Source of the DNA: Pyropia haitanensis
Taxonomy: Eukaryota > Rhodophyta > Bangiophyceae > Bangiales > Bangiaceae
Length of the DNA: 64,000 bases
Direction: 5' to 3'
Assembly (NCBI GenBank): GCA_008729055.1
Contig: SDUX01000002.1
Span: 7,355,485 to 7,419,484, forward strand
Below are positions 45,848 through 56,977 of this stretch, in pieces (positions within the stretch are counted from its first letter, which is position 1; each line of letters starts with the position of its first letter). The translations under genes and the position numbers were made by a program. The notes beneath the pieces are model-generated. The model worked only from the letters and a program-made list of their open reading frames with translations, was not told the origin of the DNA and did no database searches.

Positions 45848-48477
45848 GCCGCCACGCCCACCACCGTCGCGACCACGACGGGGCGGGGACCGCCGTCGGC
45901 CCCCCCCCAGCGGCACCCCCCCCCCCCCCCCACCCCCCACGCCACCCGTGGTGCCCGCCGCGGCGACGACAGCCGAGGCGGCCATCCGCGCCCGCCTCGA
46001 CGCTGCCGAGGCGGACCGCCGGTCACGGCGGGCGGCGGCGGCGGCGGCGGCGGCGGCCGCCGCCGCGGTGACCGCCGCGGCCACGTCGGCAGCGGCGGCG
46101 GCGGCGGCGGGGGGGGGGGGGCGGGGGGGGTGCCCGCTATGGCGACTGGGGGGGGGGGGGTACGCGCCCACGGGAGGTGCGCCGCCGGTCCCGGGAGGTG
46201 CCGCCACCGGCACTGGCGGCGACGGCGGCACCGGCGGCGACGGCGGCACCGGTGGCGGCAGCGGCACCGGCGGTGGCACCGGCGGTGGCGGCGGCGGCGG
46301 CAGCCGCACCGGCGGTGGCGGCAGCGGCGCCGGTGGCGGCAGTGGCGGTCCCCCCCGCCCCCCCCCCCCCGCCCCCACTAGCGGCGGCGGTGGTGGCGCC
46401 CCCCCCCCCCCCCCCCCCCCAACGCGGACCCCCCCCCCCCCCCCCCCGACGCCGAAGTCACCGTCGACGGCACGCCGTACAAAGTGCTCGAGTGCGTTGG
46501 CAAAGGCGGCAGCAGCCGCGTGTACAAGGTCCTCACGCCCGACCTCAAGGTGCGCGCCCTCAAAAAGGTCCGCGTGCCGCCCGCCGCGACCGCCGCGGTG
46601 ACCGCGTTTGCCAATGAAATCGACCTGCTCCGCCGCCTCGCCGGCCGCCGCACCATCGTGCAGCTGTACGCGGCGGAGGTGCGCCCCGCGGCGGGCACGG
46701 TGCTGCTCGTGCTCGAGTATGGGGATACGGACCTGGCGGGGATGCTCGCGCGGCTGCGGGCCGACGGCGAGTCCCGCGGCGTGACCGGCAACTTCCTCCG
46801 CTGCCACTGGGAGGCGATGCTCGACGCGGTCGCGACCATCCACGCGGAGCGGATCGTGCACACGGACCTCAAGCCGGCCAATTTTTTGGTCGTCCGCGGC
46901 GAGCTCAAGCTCATTGACTTTGGCATTGCGAGCCGCATCCCGACGGACGAGTCGACCAAGGTGTTCCTCGACGCGCCGCGGGGGACCCCAAACTATATGT
47001 CACCGGAAGCGTTGCGGGAGGAGGTGTGGGAGGAGGGCAAGGCGGAGGGGGGGGGGGGTGGGGGGGGGGGGGGGGGGGGGGCGCCCATCCGGGGGGGGGG
47101 GGGGGGGGCGCCCTGCCAGACCCGCCCACCGGCGGCGGCAATGGCGGCAACGGCGGCAACGGCGGCAACGGCGGCAACGGCGGCAACGACGGCTGCGGCG
47201 GCGGTGGCGGCGGCGGTGGCGGCGGCGGCGGCGGTGGTGGTGGTGGTGGCGGCTGCGGCGGCGGCGGTGGTGGTGGTGGTGGTGGTGGTGGCGGCGACCG
47301 CCGCGGCGGTGACCGCCGCGGCCGGTACCGCGTGTCGCGCGCGTCGGACATATGGTCGCTCGGCTGCATCCTCTACCAAATGGTCTACGGGCGGCCGCCG
47401 TTTGCGCACATCCGCTCGCTCGCGCGGCGGACGGTGGAGATTGAAAACCCGCGCCACACCATCGCGTACCCGCCCACCCCCCACGCGCACGTTGTCGACG
47501 TGCTCCGCTCGTGCCTGCAGTACGACCCGTCCCGGCGGGCAACGCTGCCGGCGCTGCGGGCGCACCCGTTTTTGCGAGCCCCGGCGGGGACGCTGCCGCT
47601 GCCGGCGCCGCCGCCACCATTGGCGCCGCCGGTGGCGCCGGCGGCGGCGGCGGCGGATCGGGACGCGGCGGCGGCGGCGGCGGCGGCGGCGGGGGCGGCC
47701 GCCGCGGCGGCGGCGGCGGCGGCGGCGGCGGATGCGGCGGCGGGGCTCGTCACGCCCCACCGTGGCGGCGGTGGTGGCTGGAACGGGGCCACCTCTGCCG
47801 CCACGGCGGGGGCGGCCGCGGCGGCGGCGGCAGGGGGTGGGGGTGGTGGTGGCGGTGGGGGTGGTGGCGGCACGCCCGGCGCGCCGACAGAGGGCCTCCT
47901 CGAGTGGATGCGCGGGCTGGGGCGGCCGGTTAGCCCAGAGGAGGTGGCCGCGTACCTGGCCGCCGTTGGCACCCCCGCCGGGGGGGGCGTGGGGGTGGTG
48001 CCCCCGTGGGGGGGGGGGGGAAGGGGGGGATGCCGGCGGCGGCGGCGGCGGCGGCAGAGGCGCCCGACGACTGGCGGCGGCGGTGGCGGAGGGGGGGGGG
48101 GGGGAGGCCGCACGAGGACGGGGGGGGGGGGGGGGGGGGGGGGGGCGTATGGCGCCACGTCCGCGTGGTCGGCGGCGACGGATACGACCGGCGGCCGCAC
48201 CGGCGGTGGCGGCGGCGGTGGTGGCGGTGGTGGTGGTGGTGGTGGTGGCGATGGCACGGGCGGCGGGGGTGGCGTTGGCGGGGATGGTGGCGGGGGGGAC
48301 GAGGGGGGGGGGGGGGGGTACGCCGCGACGGCGGCCGCCGGCGGCGGCGGCAAGGCGTTTGGGGGCGGCGGCAGGCGGCGGGGTCCGCCGCTGGGCCGCC
48401 GCACGCCGACATCGTCGGGGTTTTCCGCGTCGGCGGGGCGGGGGGGGGGATACGCCGACGATGGCGGCCGCGACTGA
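43479..48477 (+). CDS. MPS1: MPS1/TTK-like spindle checkpoint kinase, several frame breaks
   Basis: This is the dual-specificity kinase that installs the spindle assembly checkpoint at kinetochores. ATG 43479 (MSRRAASPATTAPP) is followed by a TPR-like N-terminal domain: LAAELATAARVSARLGAPAS, then VRVWLVYADAVAAGEPVHAR and LRANRIGAATPALYDQWAAF, the Bub1/Mad3/Mps1 pattern. A long Ala/Gly/Pro-rich region follows. The kinase domain (46448-47590) has DGTPYKVLECVGKGGSSRVY, RALKKVRV (ATP Lys), IVQLYAAEV, RIVHTDLKPANFLVVRG, LKLIDFGIASR, GTPNYMSPEALREEVWEEG, then after a Gly insert ASDIWSLGCILYQMVYGRPP and RPPFAHI; these match TTK closely. The coding path changes frame at C-runs 43513-43525 and about 43795, G-runs from 44161, C-runs near 45905-45940 and 46369-46447, and G-runs 47047-47108. 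All catalytic residues survive. The stop is at 48475-48477. Confidence 0.8.
44576..44658. repeat. GGC trinucleotide run (about 27 units)
   Basis: A pure GGC microsatellite within the central low-complexity part of the MPS1-like gene, where it encodes polyglycine (or polyalanine, polyarginine in other frames). Likely length-variable. Confidence 0.95.
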
Positions 48478-48875
48478 CGGCCGGCGGCGGCCGCGGGGGG
48501 TGGGGGGGGGGGGGTGCGCCGGTGGGCCACCGACGCAAGCCACCGGCGCGTGCGCGTGTCTCCCTTGGGACCGCCGGCACCGCGGCGGGCGGCACCGAGG
48601 CACGGACAGAGGGGCGGCGGCGGCGGGCGGCGGCGGCGGGCGCGGCGCGGGCGGCTGCCGCCGACGCGTACCAAAAAGAAGAAAAAAAAAAAAAAAAAAA
48701 TGGACGGGATGGCCACCGCCACCAACGACCAAGCGCAACGGCGCGCGGACGACGCGCGCGCGCGGGCGCGGCCGCCGCGTCGGGGGGAGCGACTGCCCGC
48801 CGCGACGGCGGCGGCGCGGCACCTCCCCCCCCCCCCCCCCCCCCCCCCCCTCCCTTCTGGGCGCTCGGCCCGCCG
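48478..48875. other. Spacer between convergent genes
   Basis: 3' flanks of the MPS1-like gene (+) and the channel gene (-). It contains a 19-base A-run (48682-48700). I see no gene in it, although minus-strand frames stay open. Confidence 0.5.
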
Positions 48876-50049
48876 TCAACGGTGGTCGATGCGCCCCCCC
48901 CCCCCCCCGGGCGCCACCCCCCCCCCCCCGCCGCGCGGAACGCGCGGATGGTCGCCTCGGCCGAGGCGAGCACAAAGTCGGTCGGCAGCGCGTTCCAGCC
49001 CTCCTCAATGCCCACGCCAATGTCGTCCAGCCCGAGCATCAAAAACCCAATTAGCGGCACCACCGCGACGGCGGCGAGCCCCCCAATGGCCGGGTACAAG
49101 GCCAGCGGCAGCGCCGTCAGCCACACGACGAGGAAGCGGGAGGTGTGGCGGGTGTAGGATAACGGGATGGGGATGGAGCCGATCCGGTGCGCCGCGCCCG
49201 TTGCCTGCACCAGCGAGCCGACCGACTCGTCCATCGTCACCGCGAGGCGGTCGGGGAGGCCCGCCGACGCGATCGCGTCGGACAGCACAAACAGCGTCAG
49301 GGCGGTGCGGCGGCCGCCACCCGCGGCGGGGATGCGCGCCGCGTCGCGCGGCTGGAGGCCCTCCGTCACGTACGGGTGCATCAGCGCCGGGTCGTAGCGC
49401 TTGAGGTCCGTCGCGAGGGAGCGGAGGAAGGCAATGACCAGCCCGTCGACGCGGTCCCGTGACGCGGGCGCGACGGTGCCGAGCCAGATGGCCGACTGGC
49501 GGCCAAGGTCAATCGCCGTCCGGTTGAGCGCGCCGAGCAGCTGCGACGCCTCCAGCCACCGCCCGTACGAGCTGTTGGTACGAAACACGAGGCACAGGCC
49601 GAGCGCGCCGGCGGTTAGCGTAAACGGCGACAGCGGCAGGGACAGGATGGGCAGCGTCGCGGTCGCCGCCGCCGCCGCCGCCACCGCCGCGCCCGTGGCG
49701 CCGCCACCGCCGACCGCCGCGCCGCCCGTGGCGCCCGCCGTGCCCGCCGCGACGGCGGCGGCGGCGCCCTTGGCCGCCGCCGCCGCCACCGCGCCGACAA
49801 TCACATCGTTCCACACCGCCACCGCGGCGGCAACGGTGGCGAGGAAGGCCAGCGGCCCGGCGAGGCGGCGGACGACGCCCGACTGTGCCAGCGCCGCCAC
49901 GTGCCACACGTACCGCCACGGCTTGCGGTGGCGCTCCCACCGGTCGATCGAACCAAACACCTGCGCCGGGTACTGGACGTACGTGTTGACCGCGGCAGGG
50001 GGGCGCCGGCCACGGCGGCCGGCACGCGCCGCGTCGGCGGCCGCCGCGG

Positions 50050-50084
<35 letters not shown>

Positions 50085-50407
50085 CCACGCGCACGGTCGC
50101 GGCGGGCGGCGGCGGCCACGTCGGCGAGTAGGACCGCCATGTCCACGCGCGAGCGGCCGCGGCGGCCACCGCCGCTGGCGATACTGGCGGTGCCGTTGCC
50201 CGCCGCGGCGGCGCTGCCATTCGCGCCGGCCACACCGCCGACGCGGGCGGCCTTGACCGACGGCTCTGCCGAGGCGGGGCCGGTCGTGGTCGCCACGACG
50301 GCGCCGCCGGGCCGCCGCCGCGGCCGGCGCGCTATCAACGGGCCCCGCGGCTGGGGCGCCAGTAACGGCCCCCGCGATAGGGGCGACGCAAAGGCGGGAG
50401 GCACCAT
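48876..50407 (-). CDS. Bestrophin-like (UPF0187) chloride channel, probable organelle membrane
   Basis: A membrane anion channel of the bestrophin-like UPF0187 family; the plant members are thylakoid voltage-dependent chloride channels that adjust proton motive force. ATG 50407 (MVPPAFASPLSRGPLLAP) opens an Arg/Ser/Ala-rich region like a transit peptide. Then YVQYPAQVFGSIDRWERHRK, a first hydrophobic segment, LSPFTLTAGALGLCLVFRTN followed by SSYGRWLEASQLLGALNRTA (the hallmark FRTNxSYxRWxEAR block), VIAFLRSLATDLK, and IPIPLSYTRHTSRFLVVWLT, IGFLMLGLDDIGVGIEEGWN-type pore sequence complete it. The frame itself runs on to 47930, antisense to the kinase gene. A TGA in another frame at 48878-48876, directly after G-runs at 48894-48932 (C on the plus strand), gives the expected length near 510 residues, so I take that as the likely end; one frame change is needed. 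Confidence 0.8.
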
Positions 50408-52231
50408 GGTTGGAAAGAAGCGAAAGGAAGAGGAAGAAAGGGGGGGGGGGGGGGGGAAGCGCGGGGAGGGCGGGGGGGGGGGGGGGGGGGGGGAGGGCGA
50501 GACGGGAAGTGGGGGGTGTGGCGTAAAAAAAGGGTCAGCCGGCCACGGCGCGGAGAAAGTGGGAATGGACAGGAGCGAGGGCGGCGCGCGGGAGGGGCGA
50601 GGGAGGGCGGAGGCGGGGCGGGGAGCGAGAGCGGAGAAGGGTTTTCGTGGGTGCGCGTCGACAGGCGGGACGGATAGGCGGCGGGGCGGGGAGGAGTGGG
50701 AGGCGGGGACTGGGGCCGTAAATGGGCGGAGCCGCGGCACCGGCGCGGCCGCCCGCGGGGACGAGCGGACGGCGGCGCGTGTGGTGGTCAGCGGGCCGTC
50801 GGCCGGCGGGCGGGGATCTGCCGCCCACGCCGCTGCCTGGCGTGCACGGCGGCGGCGGCAGCGGCGGCAGCAGCCGCTGCCGCCGCCGCCGCTGCCGCCG
50901 CCGCTGCCGCCGCCGCCGCCGCTGCCGCCGCCACCACCGCCGCACCGGCGGGCGCGACCACCTGCGCCATGTGCGTGTGGTGGGGGCGACTCTGCCGCGG
51001 CAGGCGGCGTGCAGTAGACAGTCCTCGCGCGGTGGGCCTTGCGCGGCCGCCTGCACTGCGCGTGCGGCACCCGATCCGTGCCATGTCCTGTACAATTCCG
51101 CCGATGCTGGACTTGTACTGTTTTTTGCACGCATGCGACAAGTTCCCCAATCACCGAAAGGAAATACCGATGTATGGACCACTTTCTTCCAATATAAGTA
51201 CATCCGGCGCTGGCCGTGACGAGGGGGAGGAGAACGCTGCTCCATCGCCCGTCGGCCCACCCGCCCCACACCCCACAAACGCCCTCGACGACAGCCGCCG
51301 CGGCGGCGCGTGCCGCTGGCCCCCCCCCCTCCCTGGCCACTTGCGGGGGGGGGCGCCGGCCGCGGCCGCCACCGCCGGCCGCGTGGCCGCCGACTGACAA
51401 GGCCCGCGGGTGTCAGCCGCACCCGCCACGGCGTGCAAAGGGAGGGGGGGGGCGGGGGGGGCGCTCGGCAGCAGCGAGCGCCACCGGCCGCGCCCCCCCC
51501 GCCCCGCGCGGTGCGCCAGCGCTGCCGCCCCCTCGTCGGCTGCGTGCGGCGGGCGGCCGCCGCGGCCGCACCGCCGGCCGGCGGCGCTGGCCGAGTGGTC
51601 CACGGGCCCGTCCCGCCGCGGCCGGCCGGCCGGCGGTCCCCCCGCTGCCCAGTCCGTTGCCGCCGCCGCTCGTTTGCCGAGCTACTGTCGGCACCGCCCG
51701 GGACCGTGAAGCGGGAGGGGGGGTGGGGGGGGGGGGGGGTGGAGGAGCGCCGCGGGGCTGGCGCGGCCCCGCCGGCGCTGGCGGCACCGGATCTTGCCTC
51801 CCCCTCCGCGTTTGCCGCCCCGCTCTGCACGTTGCTACTAGACCCCTCAATGGGTAGAGTGGTGCCGAGCGCCGCGTTTTTTTGTTTTTTCGTGCGCCCC
51901 AGCCCGGCTGCCCGCCGGCCCGCTCCCCCCCCCTCTCCTTCGACCGCAAACCAGGCCGGCGTGTCTCTGGCAGGGTTGACCCTCCTCCCGCTCGGTCCGT
52001 CCCACCCCCCCCGCACTCTGACCAAGACCCAGCCGCCCGCCCCCCACCCATCCCCTCCCTCCCAAACCCGCCGCCCCGCCCGTGCTCTCGTCCGGCCCTC
52101 TTCCCCACCACACCCCCTGTCGCCCCTGCCCCCTCCCCCCATCCCCGGACTGCACGTCTTCCCTACCCACTCCCGGCCCGCGTTCCCCGCCCCCCCTCCC
52201 CCCCCCCCCCCCCCCCCCCCCCACCGCTGCC
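50408..52231. other. Intergenic, divergent promoters
   Basis: Both flanking genes start here. It is low-complexity, with G-runs at 50440-50500, GCC repeats at 50845-50940 and C-runs before 52222. A less GC-rich stretch at 51070-51200 is visible. I see no gene. Confidence 0.45.
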
Positions 52232-52996
52232 ATGGCGCCGCGCCGGCGGGTGGTGGCGCTCGCGGTGCTCGCCGCCGCCACGCTAGGCGTGGCCGCGTCG
52301 CTGGTGGCGGCCACCGCGGACGCGGCCGCCGCGGCTGCCCCTGCCGCTGCCGCCGCCGCCGCCGCCGGCGTGCCGACGGCGGTGCGTGCGGACGAGACGC
52401 CCGCGCCGACGCCCGCCGCGACGGCGGCGGCGGCCGAGGCCACCGAGGCGGCGACGGAAACGCCAACGCCCACGGCGGAGGCGACGGCGGCGCCCGTGGC
52501 GGTGGTGGCGCCGACGGCGGCGCCCGTGGTGGAGGATCCCGAAGCTGGTAAGGGAGGGGAGGCGGGCGTCGGCTATCCCGTGAGGGCTGTAGGAGCTCCC
52601 GTGCGCGGGGTTGGTGTGGGGCCGTGGGATGGGAGACGGGAGGGGGGGTACGGGTGGGAGGGGGGACTGGCACTTCCCAGTGGGGAGCGTACGCCCCCGC
52701 ACGAGGGGTCGCGGTTGCCGCGCGGCACGGGTGCGATACAGCCCCTAGACTGGCCGCAGTGGTCGGTTTATACCCGCACTGGTTGTTGACTCGGCTGGTC
52801 TACCTGTGGTGCTCGTTTATCGCTGTCTTGTCTGGTTGGTGGTGCAGTCAAGAGCAGCAACGTTGGCGGCGGCCGGTACCTCTTCCTCGCGCTCGGTCTG
52901 GTGGCTATCCCGGCCATCGTCTACTTCTTTGTCAAACGCAGCAGCCCGCCGCCGCCGCCGCCCGTGTCCACCTATGACAATGATGCGTTTGGGTAA
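52232..52996 (+). CDS. Small secretory-type single-pass membrane protein, 2 exons
   Basis: I do not recognise the family. Exons 52232-52547 and 52848-52996 join in phase 1 (donor GTAAGG, acceptor GTGCAG) to give 154 residues. It has an N-terminal signal peptide (MAPRRRVVALAVLAAATLGV), an Ala/Thr/Pro/Glu-rich middle of about 70 residues that looks like a mucin-type O-glycosylated or flexible stalk, then EDPEAVKSSNVGGG. One transmembrane helix (RYLFLALGLVAIPAIVYFFV) follows, then KRSS, six prolines and the short tail VSTYDNDAFG. This is a type I membrane topology with an acidic, aromatic cytosolic tail that could be a sorting or adaptor-binding signal (inference). The start has context GCTGCCATGGCG. 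Confidence 0.75.
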
Positions 52997-53745
52997 GGAG
53001 CGAGGGGGGGTCGATGGCGTACCAAGTGCGGGGAGGGTGTGTGGTGGGCGTCGGGTTGAGGGACGGAGGAGGGGGCGGGCAGGAGCTACGAACGTTTTTT
53101 TTTTCTTCACTGTTGCCGCTGGCTGGACCACGCCCGGGATCGAGCCTGAGCGGGGGAAGCAAAAAAGCCCATGGGGGAAGGCAGGCGGAACCCTCACTGC
53201 AGTGGGTGTCCGGGGCAGGGAGCTGGTGCGGCCCCCGCCCGTCGCTTTCTCCAAAATCATGCCGTCCGCCATGCCTGTGATGCTCTATATCTCCTGTGGG
53301 CCCAGGCAGGACGGGCGAGAGGACGGGGGCGAGGGGCGGCGGGGCGGCGGCAGACCACCGCCGCGGCCGCCACCGCTGTCACACGCACGGCCGTGGCCAA
53401 CCTCACGATGTGCCCGCCGCCGCGGCGCACACCCCACCCGCGTTGCGCTCGCCGCCCGCCAGCTCGCGGCCCGCGTCGCGGCCCCTCCCCGGCCGGCGTG
53501 GTGACCCACCGCCGCAGCCAGCCCCCCTCACCCCGCCAAAAGGTGGCCGTGCCGCGCGTTTCGCCCCGGCTATGTACAATGGCACCGTCCGTCCAGACGG
53601 CGCATAGGCAAAGCCCAAGCCCACCGCCACCCCCTCAAGACCCCCCGACAACCCGCGCGCCCTCTCACCTATCCTCCCGAAACAACCGCACCCCGCACCT
53701 TCCCCCCCCTTCCCCCACCCCCCCGCGCCCCCCCCCCCGGTCGCC
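52997..53745. other. Intergenic between convergent genes
   Basis: 3' flanks of the small membrane protein (+) and LSM2 (-). A T-run occurs at 53096-53105. A possible second LSM2 exon on the minus strand is discussed under that gene. No other gene is seen. Confidence 0.45.
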
Positions 53746-54048
53746 TCACTCGCCACCCCCCGACCGATGTTCCCTCACCGTCCGCCGCGTCGCGTCCTGC
53801 AGCAGCTCCGTGTCGACCGCGTCCTTTGGGAGCCCCACGTAGCGGACGACCGAGCCACGGATAAAGACGGACGTGACGCCCAGCAGGTGCGGGTACTTGT
53901 CGCCGTCCACCACCGTCACCGGCGACAGCTTGATGTTGAGGAACTGGTCGACGCTGTGGAGGGTACCCGACAGGGTCACCCCGTTCTTCAGCTCCACCGT
54001 GAGGTTGGGCGTGCCGATGAGGGTCTTGAAGAACGAGAAAAAGAGCAT
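53746..54048 (-). CDS. LSM2: U6 snRNA-associated Sm-like protein LSm2
   Basis: LSm2 is a subunit of the LSm1-7 ring (cytoplasmic mRNA decay) and the LSm2-8 ring (U6 snRNA). The frame begins MLFFSFFKTLIGTPNLTVEL and contains KNGVTLSGTLHSVDQFLNIK (Sm1), KYPHLLGVTSVFIRGSVVRY (Sm2) and VGLPKDAVDTELLQDATRRT, which follow yeast, plant and animal LSm2 almost residue by residue. As read, it has 100 residues and stops at 53748-53746. The last ten (VREHRSGGGE) may be intronic: GTGAGG directly after RRT resembles a donor, and a minus-strand acceptor near 53300 (CCCACAG) would add only two codons before a stop. Either version keeps the whole Sm fold. ATG 54048 matches the conserved start. Confidence 0.96.
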   Translation of the reverse strand: MLFFSFFKTLIGTPNLTVELKNGVTLSGTLHSVDQFLNIKLSPVTVVDGDKYPHLLGVTSVFIRGSVVRYVGLPKDAVDTELLQDATRRTVREHRSGGGE

Positions 54049-54680
54049 GGTGGCGGCTACACGAGAGCGGGCGCGCAGGGGACGGGGAAGTGAGAGTAGA
54101 CGGAGTTGGAAGCGGGAGGGGGGGGGGGGGGAAGAGAAAAGAGAAAACCAGCGTTCAAAGCTACACTAGCTTGGAAAAACCGCAGTAGAGACGGCAAGGG
54201 TCGGCCGTACTAGCGGCAGTGGAGATGGCGGCCGAGGGGCTGGCCACGACCAAGGCGAAGGTGTAACAAGGTGGGAGAGGGGGAGCGACGTGACGCGCGC
54301 TCGAGTCGGACGGACGGCGGAGTAAGTGCGGGACCTCAAGGTCAAGTCACATGACCGCCTTGTCAACTACTGACGCCCCACGTGTGACGCGCGCACGAGT
54401 GCACCATGTAGCGAAATAGGAACTTATTTGATACACTTAGTGATGAGACAATTCAAATTAGGCGATTCTTGTGCGCCGACGTCGACCAGGCTGCGGGGTT
54501 GGGAGACTCTGCCTCATCGTCGTTCTTACCGCCGCCGCGCTCCAGCGGCCGTGTGCTCTTCACCCCCTCCATACGCCCCTGCTTCCCCACGTCCTGCCCT
54601 TCTCTTTGTTAGCTCTGTCCTTGAGGAAACCGGCTTGGCAGCTCTGTCCTCGTTCCTGGTCCACGGGGTGGTCGTCTACC
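54049..54680. other. Intergenic, divergent promoters of LSM2 and RIO2
   Basis: About 630 bp between two divergent housekeeping genes. It contains a G-run at 54119-54131 and a clearly A/T-richer stretch at 54405-54470. I see no gene. Confidence 0.6.
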
Positions 54681-56593
54681 ATGAAGCTCGACCCGACCGC
54701 GCTGCGGTACCTCGAGGCGGCGGACTTTCGGGCGCTCACCGCCATTGAGATGGGCATGCGCAACCACGAGCTGGTGCCCACCCCCCTCATTGCCTCCCTC
54801 GCGGGCCTCCGTGGCGGCAACGTTGCGCGCTGCCTCTCCACCCTCCACCGGCACAGCCTGGTGCACCGGGACCGGTCCCGCTACGAGGGCTACCGCCTCA
54901 CCACCCTCGGCTACGACTACCTCGCCATGCACGCGCTGCAGCGGCGGGGGGCACTGCTGGCGGTGGGGCGGACCATCGGGGTGGGCAAGGAGGCCGACGT
55001 GCTCGTGTGCACCAGCACGGCGGCGGCCATGGCGGCGGGGCGGGCGGGGCGGGACGGCGGGGTGGGGGGGGCAGCAGCAGGCGACGAGGGCAGCGAAGAC
55101 GAGGGTGTAGAGGGGGAGGACGATGGCAGTGACGCGGCGTCGGCACCCGGCTCGCGCCCCCCCCGGTCGGTGGCGCCCACCGCCGACGGGGACGGGGCAG
55201 GGGGCGAGGCGGCGACCGAAGCCGTGGCGGTGGCGATGAAGGTCCACCGCCTGGGCCGCATCTCCTTCCGCGCCGTCAAGGCCAAGCGGGACTACCTCCG
55301 CCCCCGCCAGTCGGCTGGCAGCTGGATGTACCTGTCCCGCCTGGCGGCGGTGCGCGAGTTTGCCTTCCTCTCCGCCCTCTACGCGCGGGGCTTCCCCGTG
55401 CCGGTCCCCATCGCGGCCAGCCGCCACATTGTGGTGATGGAGCTGGTGGCGGGGACGCCCCTCCACCAGGTGCGCGACTTTGAAGGCGGCGTCGCGGCCG
55501 CCGCGAGCGCCGGCCGCGCGCTCGTGCGCTTCTGCGCGGACCTTGCCGCCGCGGGCCTCGTCCATTGTGACCTCAACGAGCACAATGTGATGGTCGGGCC
55601 CGACGGCGGCGCCGACGGCGGCGGCGGCGCCGCCATCACCGTCATTGACTTCCCGCAGGTGGTCAGCATCGGCCACCGATGCGCGCGGGAGTGGTGGGAG
55701 CGGGACGTGGCGGGCGTGCGTACCTTTTTTGGCGCCCGCTTTGGGGTGGCCCCGGCGGAGCTCCTCCCGGAGGTGACCTGGGAGGCCGTGACGGGGGGGG
55801 AGGGGCGGGAAGCCGTGCGCCGGGGAGGGGGAGGCGGCCGAGTCCGCATCGACGACGCGCTCAAGGCCAGCGGCTTTGACCGTGACGTCCTGGCCGAGGG
55901 CGCCCTCGTGCCGGGCGCTGTACCGGAGGGGGGGGGGACGACGAGTGGGAGTGGCGACGCGGCGGCGACGATGGGGACGCCGGCAGCGACAGCGCATTGG
56001 ACGGCGACGACGGCGACAACGGCGGGTCGTCGTCAGCTGGGGGTGCAGACGGGGGCCCTCCCCCCGACGATGAAGGACCAGGGGAGGAGGGCACGGCAGT
56101 GGTCGGCGCGGCCGCGGCGTTGACGCTGGTGGACAGGGGACCCGCCGCGGCGGGCGACGGCGATGACGCCCCGTCGGCGGCGGTGGGCGCTCCGGCGCGG
56201 CGGCAGCGGCGGCGGCCGAGCACCCCTGGCCGACCCGCCGCCGCGGACGCCGACGCCGCCGACGCGGGCGTTGTCGACGCCGACGCCGACGCTGCCGACG
56301 CCGGCGCCGACGCTGCCGACGCCGGCGCCGACGCCGCCGTTGATGCGGCCGCCCCCCCTGCGCGGGACGCGCCGGCGTCGGCCGCGTCGAGCGCGGCGCC
56401 CGCCCGTGCCGCCGCCGCCGCGGCGGCGGCTGCCCCCCCCTGGACGCGCGTCGACGCGGCGGCGGTCGCGGCGCGGGTGCGGTCCGAGCGGGGCCGCCGC
56501 GCGCGGCGGGCGGGCGCCAAGCGGAACGTGGTCAAAAACTCGGACGCGCGGAAGCTCAAGGCCGAGCTCAGCGGCAAGAGCATATGGAACTGA
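54681..56593 (+). CDS. RIO2: RIO2-type atypical kinase/ATPase, one frame break at a G-run
   Basis: RIO2 binds late pre-40S ribosomal particles and uses ATP to drive their final maturation. ATG 54681 (CTACCATGAAG) begins MKLDPTALRYLEAADFRALT. Residues 1-85 are the winged-helix domain of RIO2. RTIGVGKEADVLV at about 98-110 is the nucleotide loop. An acidic insertion (110-185) follows, then VAMKVHRLGRISFRAVKAKR with the ATP lysine, SRLAAVREFAFLSALY, the catalytic HCDLNEHNVMVG and the metal-binding VIDFPQVVS. The C-terminal tail continues in another frame after a run of ten G (55928-55937), reading DDEWEWRR, an Asp/Ala-rich stretch and finally the basic AKRNVVKNSDARKLKAELSG ending KSIWN. One extra base in the G-run would give about 637 residues; the conserved kinase core precedes the break and is intact. 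Confidence 0.93.
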
Positions 56594-56977
56594 CGAGGCG
56601 GGGGCGCGTGCGCGGTCGCGGGCCGGGGATGGGGGGGTGAGCGGGGGGGTGCCCCGGTGGCACGGGGGGTAGCGGGAAGTCGTTGCCCTGTGTATTTCTT
56701 GTGTTTGCTTCTCCTCCCTGTGCTCGGGGCTTGGGACTTGGAGGACCAGCCCTCGCCTGGCATCACCGCTGGGCTGCGTCTCACTACTGTCTATTGCTCT
56801 GGTACACCAGCCGCTGGCGGAGCACGCCCTCTGGTGGCCGAGTCAGCCGGCTCGTCCCCCCCCCAGACCCACCCCCCACCTGCCTGGACCGCCCTCTTGA
56901 CTGGGTCGATTGCACCGCCGGTTCCCCCCCCACTCCACGCCTTACCCCCCCCCCACTCCACGCCTTGCCCCACCCCC
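56594..56977. other. Short intergenic spacer between convergent genes
   Basis: 3' flanks of RIO2 (+) and the WD40-like gene (-). I see nothing in it. Confidence 0.6.

Noticed and set aside
47930..48875. Continuation of the bestrophin-like frame antisense to the kinase gene
   Set aside because: The channel domain ends before it, the added 300 residues are Arg/Pro-rich, and a stop in the neighbouring frame just after a G-run gives the normal family length.
55928..55937. Programmed ribosomal frameshift in RIO2
   Set aside because: The break sits in a plain G-run and the same happens in several unrelated genes, so a base-count problem is the simpler explanation.
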